A stretch of DNA of 8,142 nucleotides from NCBI GenBank assembly GCA_964504625.1, contig CAZDEK010000039.1, positions 1 to 8,142 of the forward strand, read 5' to 3'. Under the pieces are notes generated by a model. The model ran no database searches, had not been told where the DNA came from, and saw only the letters and a program-made list of their open reading frames with translations. The translations under genes and the position numbers were made by a program. Positions within the stretch are counted from its first letter, which is position 1, and every line of letters starts with the position of its first letter. The stretch comes from CAZDEK01 sp964504625. GTDB lineage: Bacteria > Patescibacteriota > Saccharimonadia > CAILAD01 > GCA-016700035. Positions 1 to 5,858 of this stretch are shown in pieces.

Positions 1-254
1 ATGAGCGCGATCAAGTAGTTTTCGAAGCTCTGCTCCTCGCGTCGGCCGAAGGCGAGCAGGAACATGAAGCCGGAGATCGGCAGGATGAAGACTAGCATCA
101 AGAGGTAGCCCACTGTACCACCAGCTGAGAAGAGTCGCCAGATGAGAAAGCCCCAGCCCACGCCAATGACCGCGTAGATGAATTGCTTCATCGTCAGCGG
201 CCCGACGAGCTTGTCTTCACTCTCGACGTTTTGGGGGACTTTATACTGCGCCAT
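1..254 (-). CDS. PrgI-family T4SS membrane protein (3' end beyond window)
   Basis: The minus strand from the ATG at 254-252 reads 84 codons without a stop and runs off the left edge. The product starts MAQYKVPQNVESEDKLVGPL, followed by a short amphipathic stretch (TMKQFIYAVIG) and two hydrophobic segments at about residues 25-43 and 48-68, then charged FGRREEQSFENYL. A short soluble start with a 'P..ed.l.gplt..q' pattern followed by two close membrane helices is typical of the PrgI family, small inner-membrane components of Gram-positive and Patescibacteria type IV secretion/conjugation systems, usually encoded just upstream of a VirB4/TraE ATPase. It lies 15 bases downstream of the VirB6-like gene on the same strand, so the two are probably co-transcribed. 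No strong Shine-Dalgarno is visible (TAGAGCTGTA precedes the ATG). Family assignment is from pattern recognition; the C-terminus is not visible. Confidence 0.8.
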   Translation of the reverse strand, partial: MAQYKVPQNVESEDKLVGPLTMKQFIYAVIGVGWGFLIWRLFSAGGTVGYLLMLVFILPISGFMFLLAFGRREEQSFENYLIAL

Positions 255-269
255 TACAGCTCTAGCTTA

Positions 270-2987
270 CTACATCCCGGTATTGGTGTCGTTCTGACCG
301 GTCTGGTGTTCAAGGTTACTAATGACGTCATGAGCACTACCCTTTTCGTGGTCCGGGAGATTGTCGGCTTCTTGGCGCATTTCTCGAATGGTATTACGGA
401 GCTGAGTCTGTGAAACTGCACCACGTTGAATCATTTGTGCGAGATCATTGAGCTTCGTCTCAATAGTTGCTAGACCCGGCGAGCTGCTTCCGCGTGCCCG
501 GAGCATGCCGATTTGTCGGCTCGCATCACTCACGACCGGTGCCATCACAGTTGGGTTGGAGGCTACATTTGCATTCATGGAGCGATTTTGCTGGACATTA
601 TTGGTAACGTTGTTTGTTACGTTATTGATAACGGTGCCGCCATCTCCTGCTGGCACAGGACCACTTGGTGGTATGTTACTGCTGGTTGGCTGTGTAGGCG
701 GTGCCGGCTGCCATTGCGGTGCAGGTCCAGTGTAGGGTGGCGGGGTAATATTTTTTGAAGCAGGTTGAGGCGAGGGTGTAGGCCCGTTATAAGGAGGGGG
801 TGTAGTGGGATTCGTTGGGCTAGCCGATGACTCCTCTCCTCTACTAAAGTCTATATATCCGCCCTGACCCATTCTGCTTCGGGCGCTACCTACAGCCCTT
901 CCTACTGTCCTTGCATTCACACGTCTACCACCCTTTGGGCTATCTGCTTCTTTATATACAGGTTGTCCATTTTCATATTTCACAGTTCCATCACTATTTA
1001 GTTCAGCACCCATAGCCATATCAACATCGGTCGCGCTGGGCACAGAGCCTATGCTTTGATTGATGCGGTCTGCCATATTGTCTAGTCTAGATTGAGTCGT
1101 ACTTGGATCAACGCCCATGAAGGCATCGAGCTCGCGTAAGCCTTTAGCAGCCCTTCCTGCGTCAGCATATCTACCATCCCTGTAGGCCGATGCAAAATCT
1201 GCCATCTTCTTACCTCTGCGAGAGTTCATCTCTCTTTCAACCGCACGCGCATAAGGGGTATTCTTGGCCTTGCGCTGACCAGTTTCAGGATCAAGATAGG
1301 ACTGGGTTGCCCAAAGGTTTTTTAAGTTGCCATCACTGACCTTATCCAAGCCTTCAGACATCTTTTTATCAAATGCAGCCTGTCGACGTGCAATGGTTGC
1401 ATATCTCTGACGCTGGGTCACTCCGCCGATTCCAGGGACTCTTCCAAGTACGGGATTTTCCGCCATTTTATTAAGTGCTTGACCTACGCGACCACTCTTC
1501 GCTGACTCCCCTGCGGTCTTCTTACCCCAGTCCTTACCAGCTGTTGCTCGCCCAGCCAAATAACCAGCAGCGGCCGCAAAGAGGTCTCCACCCCATTTGA
1601 AGGTTTTGGGAATCATAATGATCGCAATTAATGGTGCCGCTACTGCAGCTAGCTTTAATGCGCTTGATCCAGTCTGGTCGACAGTTTTTGAGAAAAATAA
1701 CGCAAGTGCTAGCATTCCAGTAACGATTGGAAACATCATGAGTACCCGCACTAAATTGCTCCACCATTTCTTAAAAAGACTTTCAGTATTTGGAAGTACC
1801 CAGGCCGCGAATGCTAAAGGTGCAAGAAGAACTAGTGCATAAATAATAATGCTGCGTGCAAGCAGCCCCGCTATTCCGATAAGAAGTGCGCCTAGGGCGA
1901 CAAATGCAAGAACAATTAAAAGAATTACTGATAACCCTGCTAAGGCAAAATTTAGGTCGAAGTTAAAACTTGCAATATCGGCCTTATTACTGATAGATGC
2001 CAGGAAGGCAGGTAATGCATTGCCAACTAAGTTTGAAAGATCAACAAGTGTCTGCATGATGAAGAATGATGCCCATGTTAGCAGAACGGCCACAGCTAGC
2101 CGCGGAAGAGCCCGCTTAATTGCATAAGGATCAAAGCCTAGGCCATTTCCAAAAATTATTAGAATAAAGACAATAACATACAGGCCCAAGGCAACGTCTC
2201 GAATTGCCTGCCAGGCTCTGTATAAGTCATTGCTAGCATCCGCGTTTAAGGGTGAAATTGTAAGTAGTTCAACTAGAAATCCTTTACCGCTGCCATCTGC
2301 GCCTATAAGTTTTTGAACCGAGCTTTGAATTCCCTTAAGTAAGGGGCAAAGTACAAAACCTAAACTACCTGCATCTTCTGTGCAGTTCTCTTCTGACTGT
2401 TTCTGTGCAGCATAAGCATCAGCTGTTTTATTAATATCGGTTTGTAATTGCGTTAATTGAGCTGCATTCAGTGTTGTTTTGTTACCGCTAGCGATATCAA
2501 TACAGTCTGCCGCTAGGTAAAAGATACCGCAGCCCTTTGCAGGATCAGGTTTCATGTCGGTTTTCTTTTCAGCAATAATGTCATAACCGCCTATATTCTG
2601 CTGATAGCCCCCCTGGCTATCCTTAATATTTGGCTCCGTTGTAATGTAAGAAACCTCATAGGTGCCATTCATTAAGTGTAGATAGCCAAAATCACTGACT
2701 GCATTTGGGTTGTCAGTCTCCGTGCGAAATACGGGATGGCCTGCCGTTAAACTGCCCTCAGCCCAAAAGAAATAACGAATATTAGAACTTACAGGTGATG
2801 GGGCACATTTGATTTCAGCATAATTCTCCCAGCCGCAAGTACCATTTAATGGGTCTTTCCACAAATTGGGTATAGCTGCATGTGCTGGCCGTGCAACAAA
2901 CAATGTCAGTGCACTAAAGAGAAAAATAAGGGTAGCTAGAAGCAGCCCCTTGCGCGCGGTGCGAAATAATGCAACCCGGAATTTCAT
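270..2987 (-). CDS. VirB6/TrbL-like polytopic T4SS channel protein with long extracytoplasmic N-domain and Pro/Asn-rich tail (905 aa)
   Basis: The protein starts with a signal peptide (basic MKFRVALFRTARK, hydrophobic 14-32, cleavage near AHA-A at 35-38). A mainly extracytoplasmic region follows (about 39-255) with cysteines at 52, 61, 153, 162, 202 and 214. About six membrane segments come next, near 262-284, 294-316, 347-371, 376-398, 411-433 and 442-460. Residues 465-905 are hydrophilic: basic and Ala/Arg-rich to about 715, Pro-rich at 723-780 with two TPPPY(N/T)GP copies, an NNV-repeat segment at 788-798, and a probable helix at 839-877. The central block (Trp/Pro-containing helices with a Gly-rich loop) resembles VirB6/TrbL proteins, which form the inner-membrane channel of type IV secretion systems. 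VirB6/TrbL proteins are often much shorter, around 300-500 aa, so both ends are extended. It is the first gene of a minus-strand operon with PrgI. The family call is moderate; function of the two extra regions is unknown. Confidence 0.72.
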   Translation of the reverse strand: MKFRVALFRTARKGLLLATLIFLFSALTLFVARPAHAAIPNLWKDPLNGTCGWENYAEIKCAPSPVSSNIRYFFWAEGSLTAGHPVFRTETDNPNAVSDFGYLHLMNGTYEVSYITTEPNIKDSQGGYQQNIGGYDIIAEKKTDMKPDPAKGCGIFYLAADCIDIASGNKTTLNAAQLTQLQTDINKTADAYAAQKQSEENCTEDAGSLGFVLCPLLKGIQSSVQKLIGADGSGKGFLVELLTISPLNADASNDLYRAWQAIRDVALGLYVIVFILIIFGNGLGFDPYAIKRALPRLAVAVLLTWASFFIMQTLVDLSNLVGNALPAFLASISNKADIASFNFDLNFALAGLSVILLIVLAFVALGALLIGIAGLLARSIIIYALVLLAPLAFAAWVLPNTESLFKKWWSNLVRVLMMFPIVTGMLALALFFSKTVDQTGSSALKLAAVAAPLIAIIMIPKTFKWGGDLFAAAAGYLAGRATAGKDWGKKTAGESAKSGRVGQALNKMAENPVLGRVPGIGGVTQRQRYATIARRQAAFDKKMSEGLDKVSDGNLKNLWATQSYLDPETGQRKAKNTPYARAVEREMNSRRGKKMADFASAYRDGRYADAGRAAKGLRELDAFMGVDPSTTQSRLDNMADRINQSIGSVPSATDVDMAMGAELNSDGTVKYENGQPVYKEADSPKGGRRVNARTVGRAVGSARSRMGQGGYIDFSRGEESSASPTNPTTPPPYNGPTPSPQPASKNITPPPYTGPAPQWQPAPPTQPTSSNIPPSGPVPAGDGGTVINNVTNNVTNNVQQNRSMNANVASNPTVMAPVVSDASRQIGMLRARGSSSPGLATIETKLNDLAQMIQRGAVSQTQLRNTIREMRQEADNLPDHEKGSAHDVISNLEHQTGQNDTNTGM

Positions 2988-2999
2988 ATTTATACTGAA

Positions 3000-3008
3000 A
3001 TTATAACA
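3000..3008 (-). promoter_or_regulatory. Extended -10 promoter element for the VirB6-like/PrgI operon
   Basis: Read on the minus strand, this is TGTTATAAT, a perfect extended -10 (TGn plus TATAAT). It ends 12 bases before the ATG at 2987, predicting a start of transcription around 2993 and a 5' leader of only about 6 bases, with no Shine-Dalgarno. No recognisable -35 hexamer is seen, which extended -10 promoters do not need. The position in the 96-base AT-rich divergent gap supports the call. Confidence 0.5.
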
Positions 3009-3079
3009 AATAGACTAAATATATTTTTTGAAGATACGGCCGGATCGTCTAAGCACAAGAAAAAAATATTCTAAGCAGG

Positions 3080-3085
3080 TATAAT
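3080..3085 (+). promoter_or_regulatory. Candidate -10 box (TATAAT) of the divergent pilin gene block
   Basis: A consensus TATAAT overlaps the first possible ATG (3084) of the 300-aa gene and lies 7 bases before a second in-frame ATG at 3093. Transcription from it would begin at about 3092-3093, giving a leaderless message that starts at the second ATG. There is no matching -35 hexamer at 16-18 bases, so this is a hexamer-and-spacing argument only. Confidence 0.35.
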
Positions 3086-3986
3086 GAGATACATGAATCC
3101 TGGCATCCGAGCAAGGTACAAAATTTCATTTATATTAATTTTCTGGTCCATCGTACTTTCCTCACTGGTTTTATCAGCTGCATTTGTACGACAGTCAGAA
3201 GCAGCCACTCCTGCACCCCCAGGGATAACATGTGACCCAACTGTTCCAGGTAACTGTCCTAGTAATATCCCCGGTCAAAAAAGTGCTCCCTCCACCCCAA
3301 CGACAGTTGACACCGCCATCCCGGCCGGTTGTCCTGGTGGCCCAGCAGGCCCGCAGGCTCCAGGTACTGACTGTCTTAATGTAAAAAATAAGGTGGCAGG
3401 TCGCTGCGACCAACTAACGGCTGACAACAAAATAATTAGCCAAGGCGGGTTTATTCGTTGGTTATGTGGGCAAACGAATAATCCTAACCGAAATGCAATT
3501 GAAGTACTGGTCGAAGTAGTTGCGAATTGGTTGATGCAGGTAGGCACAGTTTTACTCGCGGTAATGATTGGCTTAGCGGGCGTGCAAATTCTTACTGCCG
3601 GGGCATCACCAGAGGCGCTTAAAGCTGGCAAGAGACGACTTACTCTGGCTATTTCTAGCTTGAGCCTGCTTGTCCTTGGCCGGCTGATAATGAGTCTAAT
3701 CGGAATTACCAGCACTTCCTTCTTGGGAGTAGAGCTAGGTAGTTTTAGTCAGACAACAATTCTTGATATCATTGCTGCAATCTGGCGATATATTCAATAT
3801 ATTGGAGGAGTACTCACGGTTGCGATGATCATCTACGGAGGGTTTATTATGCTAACTTCTGCAGGTAACCCGCAACGTATTCAGTCAGCTCGAAGAGTGA
3901 TTACTTATGCGGTGGTTGGGCTGGGGGTTCTTGCCGGCACCACGGTAATTTTGAATTTGGTATCGATTGCATTAACAGGAAGATGA
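3084..3986 (+). CDS. Secreted two-domain T4SS pilin-like membrane protein (300 aa)
   Basis: It begins with a signal sequence (hydrophobic about 14-33, cleavage near SEA-A at 38-41). A low-complexity Pro/Gly/Cys region of about 90 residues follows, with cysteines at 50, 58, 83, 97, 108 and 128. Two tandem copies of a hydrophobic hairpin domain come next: about 139-208 (turn TAGASPEALKAGKRR) and 225-297 (turn TSAGNPQRIQSARRV). Each copy is helix, glycine-rich turn with 'aGxPxxxxxakr', helix, the pattern of the T4SS_pilin/TrbC-VirB2-like family that makes conjugative pilus subunits. Single-domain pilins follow downstream, so a double-domain version with a Cys-rich head may be a tip, base or membrane-assembly component (inference). 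Start choice: ATG 3084 has only a weak AGG four bases away; ATG 3093 (three residues shorter) fits a leaderless mRNA from the TATAAT at 3080. It diverges from the VirB6-like gene. Confidence 0.72.
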   Translation: MRYMNPGIRARYKISFILIFWSIVLSSLVLSAAFVRQSEAATPAPPGITCDPTVPGNCPSNIPGQKSAPSTPTTVDTAIPAGCPGGPAGPQAPGTDCLNVKNKVAGRCDQLTADNKIISQGGFIRWLCGQTNNPNRNAIEVLVEVVANWLMQVGTVLLAVMIGLAGVQILTAGASPEALKAGKRRLTLAISSLSLLVLGRLIMSLIGITSTSFLGVELGSFSQTTILDIIAAIWRYIQYIGGVLTVAMIIYGGFIMLTSAGNPQRIQSARRVITYAVVGLGVLAGTTVILNLVSIALTGR

Positions 3987-3987
3987 A

Positions 3988-4509
3988 ATGATTAAAATAC
4001 TTGCTGCTGTAGCTGTGCCATCCGCATTCCCTAACCCCATCCCATCCGGACCAGATGGGATTTCGTATGTGATCAATAATCTGTTTACTTTCGCCCTTTG
4101 GGTGATAGGTGTAGCTGCGGTCGTCATGGTTATTTACGCAGGATTCATGTACATCACCTCTACTGGTCGTCCCGATAAGGTAAAAACAGCATTTCAGTCT
4201 CTGCTCTATACGGCGGTAGGATTTGTGGTGGTACTGTTGGCGCGTTCTATTGTCGACGTCATTCTTCCGATCGCCCAGCAGCCAAGTGCGCCGGCCATAG
4301 TAACTAGTGGTATCACCTTCTTCCTTTGGGTCGTGGGTGCAGCGTCCATTATCATGGTCGTAGTCTCGGGCCTCTTCTATATCACCTCTTCGGGCGATCC
4401 AGCTCGGACGAAGGCTGCAAAAGATATTATTCTCTACTCAGTCATAGGTCTTGTCATCGCACTTCTTGCTGGCACTCTGGTGACATTTATCCAAACCCAG
4501 TTTCGCTAA
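3988..4509 (+). CDS. Tandem two-domain T4SS pilin-like membrane protein (173 aa)
   Basis: The protein is two copies of the same hydrophobic domain and little else. Copy 1 spans about residues 24-93 (helix 32-52, turn TSTGRPDKVKTA, helix 70-92). Copy 2 spans about 103-173 (helix 108-130, turn TSSGDPARTKAAKD, helix 146-169). A short linker (QQPSAPA) joins them. The turn 'TSsGdPxxxkaAKdiilYsviGlviallA' matches the downstream single-domain pilins closely, placing it in the T4SS_pilin/VirB2-TrbC-like family. There is no long signal peptide; only a short N-terminus (MIKILAAVAVPSAFP) precedes copy 1, so it may stay as a four-helix inner-membrane protein. It starts one base after the stop of the 300-aa gene, with AGGAAG at 3977-3982 as Shine-Dalgarno, so the two are co-translated. 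Role as pilin or as assembly factor cannot be told from sequence. Confidence 0.72.
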   Translation: MIKILAAVAVPSAFPNPIPSGPDGISYVINNLFTFALWVIGVAAVVMVIYAGFMYITSTGRPDKVKTAFQSLLYTAVGFVVVLLARSIVDVILPIAQQPSAPAIVTSGITFFLWVVGAASIIMVVVSGLFYITSSGDPARTKAAKDIILYSVIGLVIALLAGTLVTFIQTQFR

Positions 4510-4540
4510 TCTAAAAAGCGTAACTATTTTCACTCGGAGC

Positions 4541-4570
4541 TTGCTGATTGCGCTTAGCCTGCAGTAGAAT
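4541..4570 (+). promoter_or_regulatory. Candidate sigma70-type promoter for the single-domain pilin genes
   Basis: TTGCTG at 4541-4546 and TAGAAT at 4565-4570 are separated by 18 bases, in the 141-base gap before the first single-domain pilin. It would give a leader of roughly 75 bases carrying a strong ribosome binding site. No terminator is evident after the upstream gene, so read-through is also likely. Both hexamers are imperfect. Confidence 0.35.
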
Positions 4571-4634
4571 AATGGCTAGTAGCGCTCAAATGTGCTGTTT
4601 GCATGTTGTGTCGCTTGGCAATCATCTATCAAAA

Positions 4635-4644
4635 AAGGAGAAGG
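4635..4644 (+). promoter_or_regulatory. Strong ribosome binding site deciding the pilin start at 4651
   Basis: AAGGAGAAGG contains two overlapping purine-rich Shine-Dalgarno matches, ending 6 bases before ATG 4651. The frame is open upstream to an ATG at 4603, but that start has no such site and would add 16 charged residues ahead of a normal signal peptide. The downstream start is therefore chosen. Confidence 0.75.
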
Positions 4645-4650
4645 AATCAC

Positions 4651-5028
4651 ATGAGTAATGCAAAAGAGCTCTTAAAGAAAGGCTCGCTCGTATTGGCCGG
4701 GAATGCCGTTGTTGCTACAGCGCTGAGTGGCCGGGCTTTTGCCGAAGTCGCTGGAGTACAAGAAGGCGCCAGTGCGGCCCAAGGCCAAGGCCAGCAGTCA
4801 GATTTGGTCGCTCAGATTCGCACGATCACCAACACCCTCCTCTTCGCCATTGGTGTGGTCGCGGTGATCATGCTGATCGTCGGGGGCTTCCGCTACATCT
4901 TTTCAGGCGGTAACAGCCAGAACGTGAACGCGGCGAAGGACACCATCCTCTACGCCGTCATCGGTATCGTCGTTGCCCTCCTCGCTTACGCTATCGTGCA
5001 ATTCATTCTCGGTCAGTTCAGCGCTTAG
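4651..5028 (+). CDS. T4SS pilin-like major subunit candidate, cysteine-free (125 aa)
   Basis: A signal peptide (MSNAKELLKKG basic start, hydrophobic 12-25, cleavage near AFA-E at 29-32) is followed by a short polar Gln/Gly/Ala region (33-50). One pilin domain follows: helix 60-82, turn FSGGNSQNVNAAKD, helix 97-120, ending GQFSA. This is the VirB2/TrbC-like T4SS_pilin layout, a small secreted protein with two membrane helices that is extracted from the membrane into a pilus. It differs from the next two pilins in having no cysteine in the mature N-terminus. It has the best ribosome binding site of the group and GC-rich, ATC/CTC/GTC-biased codons, which suggests high expression. It starts a tight three-gene pilin run, and part of its 3' half is nearly identical in DNA to the third pilin gene. 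Confidence 0.8.
   Translation: MSNAKELLKKGSLVLAGNAVVATALSGRAFAEVAGVQEGASAAQGQGQQSDLVAQIRTITNTLLFAIGVVAVIMLIVGGFRYIFSGGNSQNVNAAKDTILYAVIGIVVALLAYAIVQFILGQFSA
4930..4994 (+). repeat. 65-base direct repeat, copy 1 (pilin C-terminal helix)
   Basis: This segment matches 5692-5756 at 63 of 65 bases (differences at the 24th and 42nd positions). It encodes AAKDTILYAVIGIVVALLAY plus flanking bases in the same reading frame. A 27-base core (4944-4970) is also exact in the middle pilin gene at 5332-5358. Bases on either side diverge quickly. Confidence 0.85.
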
Positions 5029-5053
5029 CCTGTACTCCGAAAGGCCTCATTTC

Positions 5054-5413
5054 ATGAAGAAAATCCTTCGCTTTGCACCCGCCATCTCTCTCTATACTGG
5101 CTTTGGCATAGCTCGCGCTCAGGCCGCCTGTGATCCCACCTTTGGTATCTTCGGCGGCCTTGATTGTATGCCTGGAAATCCTGGCTTGACGTTGCCGCAG
5201 GCCATTCAGACGACGGTCAATACCCTTCTCTTTATAGTTGGCGTGACCGCGGTGATAGCTCTCATTATCGCCGGTATTCGCTACATCACATCTGGTGGCA
5301 ACCCCCAAAGCGTGACGGCCGCGAAAAACAGCATCCTCTACGCCGTCATCGGTATCGTAGTAGCTGTTCTCGCCTACGCCATAGTGGAATTTGTAGTAAG
5401 GCAGTTCACATGA
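5054..5413 (+). CDS. T4SS pilin-like protein with cysteine pair (119 aa)
   Basis: Signal peptide MKKILRFAPAISLYTGFGIA with cleavage near AQA-A (22-25). The mature N-terminus has cysteines at 26 and 38 around a CDP...GGL...C pattern, followed by GNPGLTL. One pilin domain follows: helix 55-77, turn TSGGNPQSVTAAKN, helix 94-116, ending RQFT. It belongs to the same VirB2/TrbC-like T4SS_pilin family as its neighbours. The ATG at 5054 is chosen because it starts a normal signal peptide and has GAAAGG at 5039-5044; the frame is open further upstream to 4973, but that part overlaps the previous gene and has no signal-like sequence. It lies 25 bases after the previous stop, and its TGA overlaps the next ATG (ATGA at 5410-5413), so the genes are translationally coupled. 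Confidence 0.8.
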   Translation: MKKILRFAPAISLYTGFGIARAQAACDPTFGIFGGLDCMPGNPGLTLPQAIQTTVNTLLFIVGVTAVIALIIAGIRYITSGGNPQSVTAAKNSILYAVIGIVVAVLAYAIVEFVVRQFT

Positions 5414-5787
5414 GCCGCATTCAGACACAGATCACCCGCCTCAGCATTGTCGCTATGGCTCTCGGTGCTGGCGTGGCCTCGCTGCCAGCCCGTGCCTTAG
5501 CAGCCTGCGGAGATCCTTCTGGCGGCTTGAATGCTGGTGTGAATTGCGGACCTGGTGGCATTACCCTTCAGGCAGGAATAACCCGCACCGTGAATCTCCT
5601 CCTCTTCATTGTGGGGGTTGCAGCAGTGATCGTGATGATTGTCGGCGGCATTCGTTACGTCACTTCTGGTGGTGACCCTAAGAACACTCAGGCGGCGAAG
5701 GACACCATCCTCTATGCCGTCATCGGTATCGTGGTTGCCCTCCTCGCTTACGCTATTGTGAACTTTGTGGTCACGCAGTTTAGCTAA
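5410..5787 (+). CDS. T4SS pilin-like protein with cysteine pair (125 aa)
   Basis: Signal peptide MSRIQTQITRLSIVAMALGA... with cleavage near ALA-A (29-32). The mature N-terminus carries cysteines at 33 and 46 in the same ACgDPsgGL...C pattern as the preceding pilin, then GPGGITL. The pilin domain has helix 61-83, turn TSGGDPKNTQAAKD, helix 98-120, ending TQFS. The start at 5410 is set by the ATGA overlap with the previous stop and by the signal peptide; the frame is open back to 5164, but that extension lies wholly inside the previous gene and looks like out-of-frame translation. It is probably one of several pilus subunits made from this operon. The gene is followed by a terminator-like hairpin at 5812. 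Confidence 0.8.
   Translation: MSRIQTQITRLSIVAMALGAGVASLPARALAACGDPSGGLNAGVNCGPGGITLQAGITRTVNLLLFIVGVAAVIVMIVGGIRYVTSGGDPKNTQAAKDTILYAVIGIVVALLAYAIVNFVVTQFS
5692..5756 (+). repeat. 65-base direct repeat, copy 2 (pilin C-terminal helix)
   Basis: Partner of 4930-4994: 63 of 65 bases identical and in the same codon phase. Copies lie 762 bases apart in the first and third single-domain pilin genes, with the middle gene sharing only a 27-base exact core. Recent gene conversion or duplication would explain this; strong codon bias on a conserved protein motif is the alternative. Confidence 0.85.
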
Positions 5788-5811
5788 GAGGGTAAAGATC
5801 GAGAATGCCGG

Positions 5812-5838
5812 AACGGCGTCCAGATGGGCGTCGTTTTT
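5812..5838 (+). terminator. Intrinsic terminator of the pilin gene block
   Basis: AACGGCGTCC (5812-5821) pairs fully with GGGCGTCGTT (5826-5835) if two G-U pairs are allowed, around a 4-base loop AGAT. The T-run TTTTT covers 5834-5838. It lies 24 bases after the last pilin stop and just before the next gene's promoter. Confidence 0.65.
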
Positions 5839-5842
5839 AGTT

Positions 5843-5851
5843 TGCTACAAT
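5843..5851 (+). promoter_or_regulatory. Extended -10 promoter of the solute-binding gene (leaderless mRNA predicted)
   Basis: TGCTACAAT is an extended -10 (TGn plus TACAAT, one mismatch to TATAAT). Its last base is 8 bases before the A of ATG 5859, so transcription should begin on or next to the start codon. No Shine-Dalgarno precedes the ATG (TAGAGCTT), which fits a leaderless message. It sits directly behind the terminator at 5812-5838. Confidence 0.55.
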
Positions 5852-5858
5852 AGAGCTT

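Noticed and set aside
3275..3715. Minus-strand open frame of 146 codons inside the 300-aa gene.
   Set aside because: The plus strand encodes a convincing signal peptide and pilin-like domains; the antisense product has no recognisable features.
4603..4650. Upstream ATG extending the first pilin by 16 residues.
   Set aside because: It would put MLCRLAIIYQKRRRNH ahead of the signal peptide and ignores the strong Shine-Dalgarno next to ATG 4651.
4572..4658. A 28-codon upstream frame (starts MASSAQMCC) whose TAA overlaps the ATG of the first single-domain pilin.
   Set aside because: Its ATG lies only 2 bases after the candidate -10 box, so it would not be in the transcript from that promoter; it has no ribosome binding site, and its 3' half is just the pilin's own ribosome binding region.
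5018..5428. Minus-strand open frame of 136 codons opposite the pilin genes.
   Set aside because: It mirrors the second pilin gene, has low-complexity His/Tyr/Gly/Arg-rich content and no signal or domain; it is the shadow of a GC-rich coding region.
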